A stretch of 64,000 nt of DNA from Mesorhabditis belari (lineage: Eukaryota > Nematoda > Chromadorea > Rhabditida > Rhabditidae). The DNA lies in NCBI GenBank assembly GCA_958450365.1, contig CAUEEP010000740.1:3571001-3635000 (forward strand), read 5' to 3'. Below, one piece after another: positions 35,579 through 48,052 of this stretch. How positions within the stretch are numbered: position 1 is the stretch's first letter; every line of letters begins with the position of its first letter. The notes below the pieces were generated by a model, which worked only from the letters and a program-made list of their open reading frames with translations, did not search any database and was not told the origin of the DNA. The translations under genes were made by a program, and so were the position numbers.

Positions 35579-38076
35579 CAAGATATTCCACTATTTTTTT
35601 CCACACAGAAATCAAGATATTCAACTATTTATGTTAATTTCTAGTTTTCTACAATTGTTTAAAATTAAATACTTGTGAGCTAAAGTACTATTTTTGTAAA
35701 GCAATCATCGATACAATTTTAGCAAATCGATAACCGATTAACCTATCAATAAATGATGAGATGAATCAAAGAGAGCATCTAATCTCATTTGTTTACCATT
35801 GAAATCCGAGCTAGACAAAGCTTTGAAAGAAAAGAAAAGGAGAAAGGTCAAGAATTCTCAATGATTTGTGCATCTTTAGGTCTTCATTTTTGCTAGAGGA
35901 GCCACATGCAAATGACCGGGGCAAAGGGTTGCGCAATGAGAGGAGAGATGGGGAGAGATGGGAAGAGATGGGGAGAGATGGGGCCGGTGATGGCCTGGCT
36001 TTGCCTGCGGGTTTATCGGAATGGTTACCGTCCCGCTATTCTCTTTTCTCTTCTCTTCCCCACACATTTCCTCCTTCAACGGTGTCCGACCAATGCAAAT
36101 AGTGAATCTCGTCACGGTGGTGTTGTCTTATTCCCCCGTTTCCTTCCTCTTTTTGCCCCCTAGGGTTCCTGTGAAACCTTAACTAATAAGTACACAAAAG
36201 AAAAGATTTCAATGAAAAGAATCTGCTCAAAATTCAGTTTCAATCTCGATCAATGATAAGTTTTTAAAAATTCAAGTATATTTTTGGTTTAATTGGTTAC
36301 ATATTAAAGGATCCATGTCAAAAAAATCAATCAAACCGATTCCTAATTTACCCTTAGCTTTTAAAACTGAACTACTGATCGGTTACGTGAAGCAATTTCT
36401 TAACTTTAATATCTAACCAATTAAAAGATCCATGTCAAAAAACCAATCAAACCGATTCCTAATTTACCCTTAACTAGGTGTGAGATTGCCCTAGGGTATC
36501 CCCACACTTCTATCAATGGATTAGCATTAGTTAAAAGACTTCAAATCAATGAGAAATCTGAATCAAGTAAATCACTAATTGCAAGGAAATACCTTTGAAG
36601 AGATCAAAGGAAACCGATCAAGTCTCCTTGCCATTGGCCAGTTGAAATCTCACCCTAATTGATGACATTATATGAAGAGATCGCTTAAAGAAAAGTTCTG
36701 TCAAGAAATTTGTCTAAATCTTTCAGCGAAATACAAAGTGGCTTCTTCGTTCAAAATTTTCCCAAAGATAACCATCAAAAAAAACGTTCGGTTAAAAGCA
36801 AAAAAAAAGAAAAAACGCGATTACCCCCGATTTGCAAAAGGGATTTGTTCAAAGATAATCGAAAAAATGTTGGGAAAGAGAAGAAAAAAGGAGACTTGGG
36901 GTATAGGTCCGATCGAACAAAAAGCGAGGGAAAAGTCAAGGACATTTTTGGAGAGAAAATGATACAAAATGGAATGAGCACATGAAAAAGCAAACAATAA
37001 GCGCTGATTTCTTTAAAGGTAAGGCAAAGAAGAAGAAGAAAAGGTTTGCCGTGCGCTAAAGCTCTGGTCATCAGGGCAATGTTAGTCCGGACAAGTGTCT
37101 ATAAATGTTTATCATATCTAGTTTCCACTATCTACCGCACTATATTCCAGAATTAGAGCTTGAAAACCTTTCTTCGGATTCATTTTTACGCCACTTGTGT
37201 CACTTCTGAACTACTGTAGATTAAAGATATCAGACCAAGCCATGCTAGGATTTAGTTCCTTAAACCAAAGCAATTCCAACAATCAGGTAGACTAGCAACT
37301 AAATCTTGACCTAACTTTCGGCCTGATCTAGCCTGGTTTGGCTGGCTTACGGGTCCGCTTGGAACAGCCACTGTAGTTTACTGTAGTTTAGAAGTTACTG
37401 TAGCCTACTGCAGTTTAAAAGTGTTGGAAAGTGGTGCAAAAGCAAATTCAATCTTCTTCCTTGAATTTGGTTCATTGGTATTTATTGGGATTTCATCAAA
37501 TTCATTGATAAATAACTATAAAGTGTCAGTCTTTGTAAACGAAATCAAATAAAGAATCGCTAAAACAAAAACATATCCAAGCATTGAATGAAGGCCTTCA
37601 ATATGGATGGTTGGCGGATCAAAAAGGAGATATCCATTCAATGACCTAATTGGGAGAAAATTGGAATAATTATACGGTGTAAGGGAAAAGAGAAAAGAGG
37701 AAAGAGAAAAGAGAAATCCATTTTATAACCTTTCAACTTTTGGGTTATATCCTTTGCAAGTTGCCCTTTTGGACAATAATCATCAAAAATGGGCAACGAA
37801 GCGGGGAAAAGTGGCTGAAATTAGTGAAATGAATGGTTGAGAAAATGTGGGGAATATTTCACTTTTAGCTAATGGTTGTTATTAAAAGCACCCTGCAAAC
37901 AATGGGTTTTCTAAACTGTGTAAACTTTCGAAAGCTACCGTAGCCCTCTCGTAATCATCTAGTAAACTGGAAGCAGTTTTATACTGGAAATCGTAGCAAC
38001 CTGTTACAGTAATGCAAGTACAATTACCATGCTCGTAAATACAACGCAAATATCTATAAAGAAGAAATAGGCCGGA

Positions 38077-38235
38077 TTACTGTAGCTTGGAGATAGATTA
38101 CTGTAGCTTGGAGATAGATTACTGTAGCTTGGCGATAGATTACTGTAGCTTGGCGATAGATTACTGTAGCTTGGAGATAGATTACTGTAGCTTGGAGATA
38201 GATTACTGTAGCTTGGAGATAGATTACTGTAGATA
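38077..38235. repeat. 21-bp minisatellite (GATTACTGTAGCTTGGAGATA)
   Basis: Seven to eight copies of a 21-bp unit, written here as GATTACTGTAGCTTGG + AGATA, with a CGATA variant in the central copies. No coding evidence. Confidence 0.95.
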
Positions 38236-39883
38236 GATTAGAATCCAAAATCCCCATGTTCACAGTTGAATTTTGTCATTCAAAAATCAATTCAAATAAA
38301 TGGATTGAATAAAACTAGAAGATTACGGTAAGTTAACAATGTTGACACAATTTAGAAAACACTCGATCCAGAAACAAAGTGAAACAATATGAGAGGAAAA
38401 TTGAGAAATTCAAGGAGAAGATTGGAGGCCAAAAAAAACGGCAATTATCCATTCCCATTCAACAATAACAACCATGATATGCTAATTTATGGAAAGATGA
38501 CTCAAAAAAAAGAACTATTTATGATTCTTTTCTTTCAAGGTCAATGTGTAGAAAATCGTCGATTTTTAAGAAAATTACGGTAGTTATGAGCTAAATTCTA
38601 ACCACTATTAAGACAGGAAATTGGTTATCGAAAATTTTCGACTTCTTAAAGTCTTATCGATTTTTTTCCGATCGAAATTTTAGCTTCTTTATTGGCTAAA
38701 CATTAAACAAAGAGACATTAGCTAAATTTTTGTAACGCTAAAAAAAAAAGAAAAACGATTTGTAACAATCGAAAAGATTTTCTTTCCTGAGGAAATGAAG
38801 TGATAGAAAAGAAAGAAAAATTCGTATAGCCATCGGAGAAATTGTTTTTTTTAAACGGACACCATCGAGAAATATGCATCTATTGAAGAAATGTTTAAGG
38901 GAAAGAAAAAAAAGAAAGAGATTTCTTATGGGGAAATATTACACATAATCTTGTATCAAATCTTGTATCCTAAAATTAAAGTGTCTTCCGCGCAAGCAAA
39001 CCGTTTTCTAAAATGTGTCAACTCTCGAAAACTATCGTATCTTTTACTCTAGTTTTATCCAATCAATCTACTTTTTAAATCTTTGGCTATTCATCTTTAG
39101 GGAATCAATTGGAGCTATTCATTTTATAGATTCTACCAATTGGAAAGCGTACAGAGAACACGTTCGTTTACGTTAAAAAGCGCAAATTTTAGAGAACTTT
39201 TGATTTGAGAGCTCTAAAACCAAAACAAAATTCGAGCCAAAAATTACGTTAGCTTTCAAAAAGTTGACACTTTTTAGAAAAGGAATACATCGATTGAATG
39301 ATTTGTTAAAAAAAATGCTAGGGATTCTTTTCTTGGCAAAGATTCAGGCATTGTATGGAAGGGAGGATGGAATGGGGTGAATGAATCATCCATCATCCCC
39401 TTCCCTTTTCCCCCGTTCATTTTTCTATTGGTCATTTACATTCTACTGAAAGATTTATCACAAAAAAAGGGAAAAGAGGGGGAAAATGTTGATTCAAAAC
39501 GTGGACATTAGAGCAGAGTACAGTACTTTTCAATTGACGGCCAACATCATGCAAATTCACATCGCTACTCGATATATTCAAGCATAAAAGCTGAAAATTT
39601 GCATATATTATATAATTGAATGCAGGCTTTGTAAGATAATGTACAGTACTGTAAGAAGTACCGTACGTTATATTAAAAACTATAAATACTGTGTCTCTAA
39701 TCGAAAGTACTGTACATTTCAACAACATAGCAGAGAGGGAAAATGTAAAAATTCTTCAGAGAGAGAAAAATGCGTTTTTCGAGATGTTTTCATGTTAAAT
39801 TTAAATTTCTGTCGTAAATTTTAAATGTTGTTATTTTCGCGCGACGTCGCATTCCAATTGACGTCGCCGCCATTTGGAGGTAG

Positions 39884-40318
39884 TCAATGGGAGCGCCGGG
39901 TCGTCGTTTCTTTTTCGTTTTCATTTATTTATTTGTTTGTTTTTATTTGTTCATTCATACAATCATTTGTTTTTGTCGAAGGTAGTCAATGGGAGCGCCG
40001 AGTCGTCGGAGGTAGTCAATGGGAGCGCCGAGTCGTCGGAGGTAGTCAATGGGAGCGCCGGGTCGTCGGAGGTAGTCAATGGGAGCGCCGGGTCGTCGGA
40101 GGTAGTCAATGGGAGCGCCGAGTCGTCGGAGGTAGTCAATGGGAGCGCCGAGTCGTCGGAGGTAGTCAATGCGAGCGCCGGGTCGTCGGAGGTAGTCAAT
40201 GGGAGCGCCGGGTCGTCGGAGGTAGTCAATGGGAGCGCCGGGTCGTCGTTTCTTTTCGTTTTCATTTGTTCATTTGTTTGTTTTCATTTATTCATTCATT
40301 CAATCATTTGTTTTTGTC
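39884..40318. repeat. 30-bp minisatellite inside a larger duplication
   Basis: One plus nine copies of a 30-bp GC-rich unit (GGTAGTCAATGGGAGCGCCG + GGTCGTCGGA), with A/G and C/G variants. The array is bracketed by two copies of a T-rich block (TCGTTTTCATTTATTTATTTG...CAATCATTTGTTTTTGTC) at 39915-39978 and 40257-40318. Three frames on both strands stay open, giving repeats such as GSQWERRVV. These look like by-products of the repeat. Confidence 0.92.
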
Positions 40319-43300
40319 AAATTAATTGAAAGTATTGTTTTACGCGATAAATTTTGTTTTGAAATGAGAAAGCAATCTATTTCCGATCAAGAGCCGAGTC
40401 AATCAAGAGAAACCGGAACTTTTCGTAGCCGGTCCTCAATGAAGGCCAAAACTAACTGTAAGATGGTTTAGGGAGTTGAATAGAAACAATGAAAGGCTCA
40501 TCTTCTGGACCGTTTCAAAAATACTTAGGCCCAGTTGTTCATGCTAAACTCAAAACTTTTTTCTAATGAACCATCAAAGCACTCCCCAGAGAATCAAATT
40601 GTTTATTTGAGGAACAGGGGAATTCCCAAAGGACCCCCTTGATTAGTATTCAATGAAAGAAAAGAGACCAAAGCGAATCGGCACCCTTTTTATGGTAAAA
40701 TCTCTTCAAGATGTCCCCAGAGTATTTCTCTATTCATTCACTTCTTCTCACATCCAATTTATTCTACAGATTGTCTTTGATGTGATCTGACAGATTTCAT
40801 ATTGTAGAGAATTCTTTGATCGACTCCCTCTTTCGATAAGTAAACAATTAGTATGCAAATTGGGCTTTATTGCAAAGTTTAAAGATTGAGTTTTAAATTG
40901 AAATTTGGTTTTTTTTTCTTCTAGTTTTTTTTGAACCCCATAAAAAGGGCGCCCTGGGAAAGTGGCAGAAAAAATGGAGTGGCCAAGCGTTTGTCTTTTA
41001 AACTATCGGTAGGTGTGGATTGGGTATGTGAATCATGATGAATCATATTATCATCAAAAGACAAAACCCGAAAGGAAAATGTTATGGAAGATGAGAATTT
41101 AGACAGAAAAAGTATCCCTGGTTTTAATCCCCCAAACCCTCAAGCCGCCAGTTATTCGATGTTAGCACTGTTTTTACAAAGTTCATGCTTGGGTTTATCA
41201 ACTTTGCTTGATGTTAAACCAATAACCTAAAGTTCGTTCACCCGCCAGGCGTTTTTAGAGTACAAGTAGCATAAGTTTGACATCGATGAACTGTTCTATC
41301 TTGCTCAAACGCTAGATTAGTCAAACAAGATCAGTTTTCTGAAATACTTGGCTCACTTTTTGGGCCAGATCAACAAAAAACAAAAGAAATCCTAAAAACA
41401 TTTCTAGAGCATTTGTAGATGTAAATGTAAATAAAAGAAGTAAGGCAACTGGGCTGGGATCGATCAAAAAGTCACAGTGAAGTTGAGAGTCTGGGTGTTT
41501 TCGTAGAAAATTGCTGATGGTATATAGAATTGTCTTCCTAGAAAGTTCTTTGTTATTTTGCAATAAGTAAAAAAAAATAGTAAATTGGGGTTACGTGGGT
41601 TGGGAAGGTCGATTCAGAAAAAGATTTCCCTTTTGAAAGACCTCCATATTGCGCTCTCTTTCTTTTCCGGGGGTCCAAAACGCGCAATTCAGACCCAATT
41701 ACGGACACCCTTTTCACTTGTTGAAGAGTTGAGGTTTGTGAGGAAAAAGAAAGAAAATATTGTGAACAATTCAAGAATTTTAAGCCAAGAATTTAAAGCT
41801 TTGATTGATGGTGAGGGAAATCCTTCAAAACTGGTTCTTTTCTTGCCGCTTTTGCCGTAAACCCGTCATTTTGATGCAAAAGTTTTTTATCCATAAATCT
41901 CGCTTTATTCGGAGGGAAATAAAGAAATGAATTGTGAAGAAGAAGAAGCAAATAAAGAAAGAATAGTCGATTGATCTTAAATTGTTTTCGATCCTTGAGC
42001 TTTGAGAGCCTTGAGAGCCTTGAGGAAAGCCTTGAGATTTAGTGATACTTCAAATTAGCTAAAAATGAGGCATGGCAATTTGTTAAGCAAATATTTTAAT
42101 ACTGACAATGAGACTAGATAATTCCGAACACTACCAGTGAGAGAACAAATTGTGAACAAAACCGAGAAATGGAAAAGGGTTGTGTGTAAATTCTCGATGA
42201 TCGGTAGGGGAAAGGAAAGGAGAAAATGAGAGGGGAATAGGTTCAATGAAAGAAAGAAAGAAAGAAAGAGAGAAAGAAAGAAAGAAAGAAAGGAGTATTC
42301 ACTCTCTCTCGTTCATTCCCTTGTCATTAGCATAACCGGCCGTTCTCGCTTTTTATTCGCTCTAGTCGGAAATCGAAGCGCCTCTCTTTAATGTCCAATG
42401 ATCTGACCGGTTGCCGATGTGATCCTTTTCATCGGCATTGTAAACAACATTGTTCCCACAAAGCCATCATTATATGCTTCGCTTGTAATAATGCGTGGCT
42501 GCAAGGCTAAAGGACTTTAGGCTGTAGGCTCAGGATTACTAAGTAACCAGTTACAGTAATCAGTAGCTAATTTTAGAACAGTCAGCCATCGGCAAAAGAA
42601 TTAAATGCAAATTCAGAGGAATAGCTGGTGGAATAGTGGATGAATAGATGAAAAGCTTAAAAGATATAAAAGTTACAAGGCTAAACTTCTTTTCAAGTCA
42701 AACACTCGAACTTTTATGAAACATAAGTGTCAGACTAATTTTTAGGACTCTATATAGCCGGTCACTTCAAGAAAGCGATAACAAACAAGATTATAAGAAA
42801 GAATAGAAGAAAAGAATTAAACAGATTGTCGGTACAATGAATAGAAAGAGAAACGGAGGGTTCTGTGCACATATCACCAGCTGGATCTTGAGGGAGAGTC
42901 CCTCCTTGTTCGTTACTCTTCAAAGACATGCACCAATCCCGGGAACCCCATAGATTCACCCCAGAACATCTCCTCTCTCTTTTACCAAATGAAACAAAGA
43001 ATCCCTCTTTGCCATCTTGACTACACATGCAAATTTATTGGACGTACTCGATTGCACACATTTCTTTCGCATTCAATTCACCCGACTCTATCATTCAATT
43101 GTCCTTCTGTCATTACTCTTTTCCGTGCATACATTAGAAAAATGAGAAGATATGAAGATAGGAAATGAACCGAGAAAATAAGGGATACTTTTTAAGTTGT
43201 TAAGATTTGTGAAAATGGTACTTTAAAATTGTATCATTCAAAGCATTGGTAACAATTAAAAGACGATTTTTCCTATTATGAAGAGGCTAATTTGCATTCA

Positions 43301-44523
43301 ACTTTCACTTGCATTTAAATTTTGGGCAAACTAGAAAAGCTAAATGTTTAGCGACTGCCACTGGTTGAGTGGCAGCCGCTCATCAAACATCAAAGTTGCC
43401 AGAAAGCAGCTCAAGAAAATTTCAATCTAACTTGAAATTCTGGTGAGTGAAATGCGTAACCCATTTTCCCGAAATGTGGAAAAGTGATTGAATGGATAGG
43501 GTTCATGGCGTGCATAACATTGAGGCAATGATACATGCGTGTGGACAATGGGTGAAAGGGGGATTGGTTGAAAAGAAAATGGGTGAAAGGGGAAGAGAAG
43601 GGATGGTCAGAGAATCCCTTTCCACACTAGGTGGAATGGTGTGTCACAGAGAGAAGGGGGAAGAAGAAGAAGAAGAAGAAGAATACCCCAACAAATGTAT
43701 GTGTCTAGAGGGAACAAGCACCCCGTGAAATCCATTCTCTCTAATGGGCTCTCGCCAATGTTGGTTGCACACCTCATGTGCGGCGTGAAATGGAACTCCT
43801 AGCCCCAGTCTACAATCAACTAACCACCAAAGTCACTTTAGCCGATCAAATAATAAACTTTCCTCCTCAAGCAATACTAATAAGTTGGCGTTTGTTCCCT
43901 ATTTTGACCACAATTTAGATTAAGCACAAAAATTTGCATATGAAATGTGATCGAAATATGGACCCGTCCCTATTTTTATCCAAGAGTTGATAAATCCGAA
44001 AAGTGGTGTCCAGAGGAGTCATGACTAATTACAGAGTTATGAATTTGCTTTGTTCGCCATAATAGTGCAAATAGTGCACTCGACCTCTCGCCGCATGGTA
44101 ACCAGATGGACATGTTATTTTTCTGAAAAGTTTGTAAAGAAAAAAAGAACCGAGGCAAAATGCATAAAAAACTTCCAGCATTGCTTATTTTTACTAGTCT
44201 AGCGCCACTTTCGTGGTGCGGCTCGAAGAAAAAAAGAGAAAAGGAGAAGAGAGGTGAAAGCCAGCCGCTCAGTGTAAGGAGATCGATCTGAGTGCCGAGA
44301 AGTCCCTAAGTCCGGTTTCCCTGTCCTGATCTTTACATGACGCTATTATGTGTATAAATTGTTGCAAGCTAATTAAATTTATTTGAAACATTTCCTTTGA
44401 ACAAGAACATTTAAGAAGAGCAACATAATTAATGTGTATAAGCATGAAAAAAATTATAGTAAAATCGGTTATAAAGTCAAACTTCGAGACCATAAAGTGA
44501 GGGTTATCCATTGGGTTAATTCG

Positions 44524-47195
44524 TTAATTCGCCAAATCCTTTGCTTCGGGGAATCGATCAAAGTAGCGATTTTCTCGAACGTACTTGACGTTTAGAAGAC
44601 GGCCTTAAATTAAGAATAAAATACAAATAGATAGTAATTTATCCCACCGTTGTACCACTCGCCGTGAAGCGCCATGAAAGCATTATGAGCATCTTGAGGC
44701 CTGCGGAACATGGCGAAGACCAACTTTTCGTCTGTGCTTGGCTCCTCACAATACTAAAATAAGTTAAAAGAAGATAAAGAAAATTTACTTACAGCAACAT
44801 GCACAGGAATCACGGGGTGAACCTTGCTGCGAAAATCCTGTTCAGCCTTTACACGATCAGATCTAAAATGTCGATAATCTATTTTCCAGTTTAAATAACA
44901 AACCCATCGCTAGCGACAAGATCTCGAATTTTCAGAAACTTCGTCAGTGCCTCCTTTGGAATGTTGGGCGAAAGTGGAACGGTAGGGTTCCCGAAAGCTA
45001 GAATAACAAGGATTTAAATATTAAAAATACGCTTTACCTTTTCCTTGCCACCCGCTTTTTCTGGCTTCAAGCCATTTCCAAACAGCACATTCATGTCCAC
45101 GAATTAGACGAGTTTCTGTGGCGATGCGAGACTCATTTTCGTTGATATATTCAACGGCACGTTCCCAACGAGCGAGCTCAGTAGTGCGGCTAAACATAAC
45201 AAGACTTTTAACCAAACACTTAATTCAAACCGTTTAGCGGGGGGAAAGATGAGATCACGAACATGTGGAACGCTGATGTATTCCTCACCATCTGCCGCAG
45301 AATCACGAACCATATCTGAATCAAAGATTTAAAGTTGTAAAAAACAATTTGAACAAAGCCCCGAGCTTCCTGGTTATAATCTGAAACATCTCATCTCTCC
45401 GATGAAATCGAGTAATAGAAAAGCTCGAAATATTCCATGAAACCACATTTTAACATAACTTCTGCATATCAAGTTTACCTGTAATTTGCTCAACCAACTC
45501 GAATACAGCGTTTTCTTCTACGTCCTTTGCCAGACGCCATCGTTTGAAAGCAAAGTAGACAATCAGCACCACAGCAGCCGCTACAGCCAGAAGAGCTGTT
45601 GGTAGAATCAAGTAGTTGTAGAAGAATGTGACCGAATCGCGGAATGTGCCTTAAAAGATATTAGAATATTCCATCAGCATTGAGCCTTACCAGATACAAC
45701 TTGAGCTGCAGAGTGAATTGTTCCAGGCTGCGAAGTAGCAATGTAACCAACGGCCAGTATCACGAAAAAGATTGTGAAGATAATAATGAGCAAGCGAGGC
45801 ACTTCATCCCACCAAGTAATCTAAAATTTTAGTATGAGCCATTCAAGTTTTTAAACATTCCAAACTTCTTATTTTACAAAGAATTAAAACAAACGATGTT
45901 TTCTTGATGTTGAAGACGAACTCGACCAGTACGAGGATCTTTTTCTACACGTGTGTGCTGGCCACCAACTTTCATATCGTAATAAGTAGCAGGAGCACCC
46001 AACTTAAACTAAAAAAATAATGACGAGACAAAGATCTTAACATTCGTACCTCATCAGCTGGTGTACGAGTCGTAAAATGTTTCCATAGTCTAGAAAGTGG
46101 CGACGTCTTTTTGTCATATGGCTTTGAAGTAGAAGAGGAGCGATAAATAACACGCGTAGACTCTTGTCCATAGGTGTCGTCTTCATCTGTCGTATGTCCC
46201 AGATTCAACAGGCCACGCTCTAAAGTTGAAAGAATTGAAAGAAAGAAGAAAAGAATCCAAAACGGATAAATTCGCACTTACCGCCACCAATCTTCTTATA
46301 AGCTGTTCCAGTAGAAGTGAGATTTGGTGCAAAGTAAGATGAACCAGTAGCAGTCTAAATCCAGCAATGCATGTAAAAAGGAAGCAACAATACTCTGCGA
46401 GTAGAACTCGGTCCAGTTCTTGGAGGTGTGGCTCCTGGTCGATCATAAGTATTACGCTTGGCCGATGCTGGTGGTGTATGATATCTGGTCACAAATGAAT
46501 CATTGTTCGTTCCGTAGATATTGCTGCTTGATTCGCTTTTCTCATCTTCATAATTGCGCCGGCTCTTTTCGCTGAAGCTCATCGACGTGTCTTTCTTCTA
46601 AAGAAAACAAAATAATAAAAACATTGAAAAAGTTTTTTACCGAAGGAGCACTTTTGACTCCTAAACCCGGAATGATTGAACGATTTGCTGATTGACTGTT
46701 CTGAGCCGCTCTCTTTGCATCAGCCTTTGCTGTAGCTGCTTTTGGAGACGAAGTAAGTGGGCTACGCTAAAATATACTCATTTTTCTCACATAACTGAAA
46801 AAACACTTACCGATTGAGTAACAACTGGCTGATTTTCAGGATCGCTATCAGCACTCTCATCAGAATCCATCGAATTGATGCGTGAAGTGGTGTTGCGTCG
46901 TGGTGACTAAAATAAAAATAAACCAAAAACAATCATTAATTACCTTGTTAATTGGAGCTTGTTTAGGTGTCGCTGGCTTCTTGGGAGGTGCTTTAGCGGT
47001 TGGAGGTGCTTTAGCGGTTGGAGGTGCTTTGGCGGTTGGTGTTGCTGCGACGATTGGCTTGGCCCCTTCCTTCCGAAGTTTGGCCAGTTTCTTCTCGTAA
47101 AGGGTGCGAGTTGTGCCCGTGATTGGTCCAAGTTTGGCGCCCAAAGCGAGAAGTTCATCTCTGAGCGCGTTGTCGGACATTGTTGTGACATCCAT
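44524..47195 (-). CDS. lem-2: LEM-domain inner nuclear membrane protein (LEM-2/MAN1)
   Basis: Tethers chromatin and BAF to the inner nuclear membrane. The ATG at 47195 follows TTTTTTAG by two bases. The N-terminal LEM domain is clear (MSDNALRDELLALG, GPITGTTRTLYEKKL). A Pro/Ala linker with three 7-residue repeats (TAKAPP.) follows, then a long Ser-rich disordered region. Two membrane spans (LLIIIFTIFFVILAVGYIA and ILPTALLAVAAAVVLIVYFAF) flank a lumenal loop. The MSC winged-helix region contains EEYISVPHVRDLIFPPAKR and RWERAVEYINENESRI. The end is a MAN1-type RRM/UHM (LVFAMFRRPQDAHNAF, LNVKYVRENRYFDRFPEA). The order is diagnostic. Length is roughly 600 residues over more than ten exons. Confidence 0.93.
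46978..47042 (-). repeat. In-frame 21-bp coding repeat in lem-2
   Basis: Three copies of a 21-bp unit (GCGGTTGGAGGTGCTTTAGCG + one base, + strand) encode PPTAKAP repeats directly after the LEM domain. The unit length is a multiple of 3, so the frame is kept, and length variation between strains is likely. Confidence 0.85.
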
Positions 47196-48052
47196 TTCTA
47201 AAAAAACTATTATTATTATAACGTTACGATGTTTGTAAAAGCAAAGAAAAAATAAAATACAATCATAAAAGGCTCGGCTAACGTTTAAAGGCTCTCAATT
47301 GCGAGTGACTCTGTGGGGATTTTTGATACGATTTAGCACAAAGTTTTTGTCTATAAATCTCTAACGTATAGTGAACAAAAAATAACAACAAGATTTGGCG
47401 TAAGAGTGCAAAGTTGGCAATGCGTTGAATGTGGCGTAAAAAAGTTTAAATTCGACAAAACCGAAAATAACGCACTTTTAGGGAAAGCCAAATAAGGATA
47501 CGGTTGTGATATAAGTTTAGAATGTAACTTCAAGATTAGTTGAGCCAGAAAATAGCTTGTGTAGAGGTATACGAATAAAGGGATTACAAAATCTCGTGTT
47601 GTTAAAGTAGAAATTCGAAAGCGCTTCAGTTAAAAAGCGCAATAGCGGCAAAATTCGTTCCGTGTAGCGGTGTGTTGTCGATGCAGAAGAAGTGAAAGAG
47701 AGAAATGGCATTGCTGTGCAAAAGATGCATTCCATGTCTACTTGTCTTGTTTGTGCGTATTCAAAAAATTAAAGTTTAAAAATTTATCCGAGTTACCCGT
47801 TGAAGAAAAGGACAAGCTTCAGATTGGTGCAATATTTGAAATGATGATAAAGAACGCACCATTGAGCAGAGAAAATATGGAAGATAAGTCAAGGTGATAA
47901 AATATAAGAATGGCAGATAGCACAAGATTTCAGGAGATTTGAAAAAGAGAATTTCAATTATGCAACAATGATAAAAGTGACAAGTAGAGAGGCAAAAACC
48001 CAGTAAGTAAAAGGAATGTAAGAGTTGAAAAAAACAGTGATGGAAGGAGATA
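47196..48052. other. Spacer between lem-2 start and MGAT2 end
   Basis: Holds the lem-2 promoter and MGAT2 3' flank. An open frame at 47670-47897 has no domain, and no RNA gene was seen. Confidence 0.5.

Larger units (their letters stand above)
34546..44523. other. About 10 kb gene-free, minisatellite-rich region
   Basis: No exon chain or domain could be supported. The region holds several tandem arrays listed separately, an inverted pair TTTTCCCTCTTTTGATCAA / TTGATCAAAAGAGGGAAAAG (34801-34910) and a direct repeat GATCCATGTCAAAAAA...CCGATTCCTAATTTACCC at 36309-36357 and 36424-36473. It also has a GA-rich GAGATGGGGAGAGATGG block (35941-35985), a (GAAA)n tract (42247-42292) and a (GAA)n tract (43662-43683). 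AATAAA for the next minus-strand gene lies at 44378-44383. Open frames at 42762-43028 and 43492-43728 are unconvincing. Confidence 0.5.

Noticed and set aside
35258..35581. 107-residue Leu/Val/Ser repeat frame
   Set aside because: Translation of a 15-bp minisatellite.
39825..40329. 166- and 151-residue repeat proteins
   Set aside because: The 30-bp repeat unit keeps frames open on both strands. There is no splice signal, no conserved domain, and flanking residues are low-complexity.
42762..43728. Frames at 42762-43028 (minus) and 43492-43728 (plus, ending in a poly-Glu run)
   Set aside because: The poly-Glu comes from a (GAA)n tract, and the other frame has no splice structure or similarity.
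47670..47897. Plus-strand 75-residue frame with a Cys-rich start
   Set aside because: Isolated, without splice or start context, and lying in the lem-2 promoter region.
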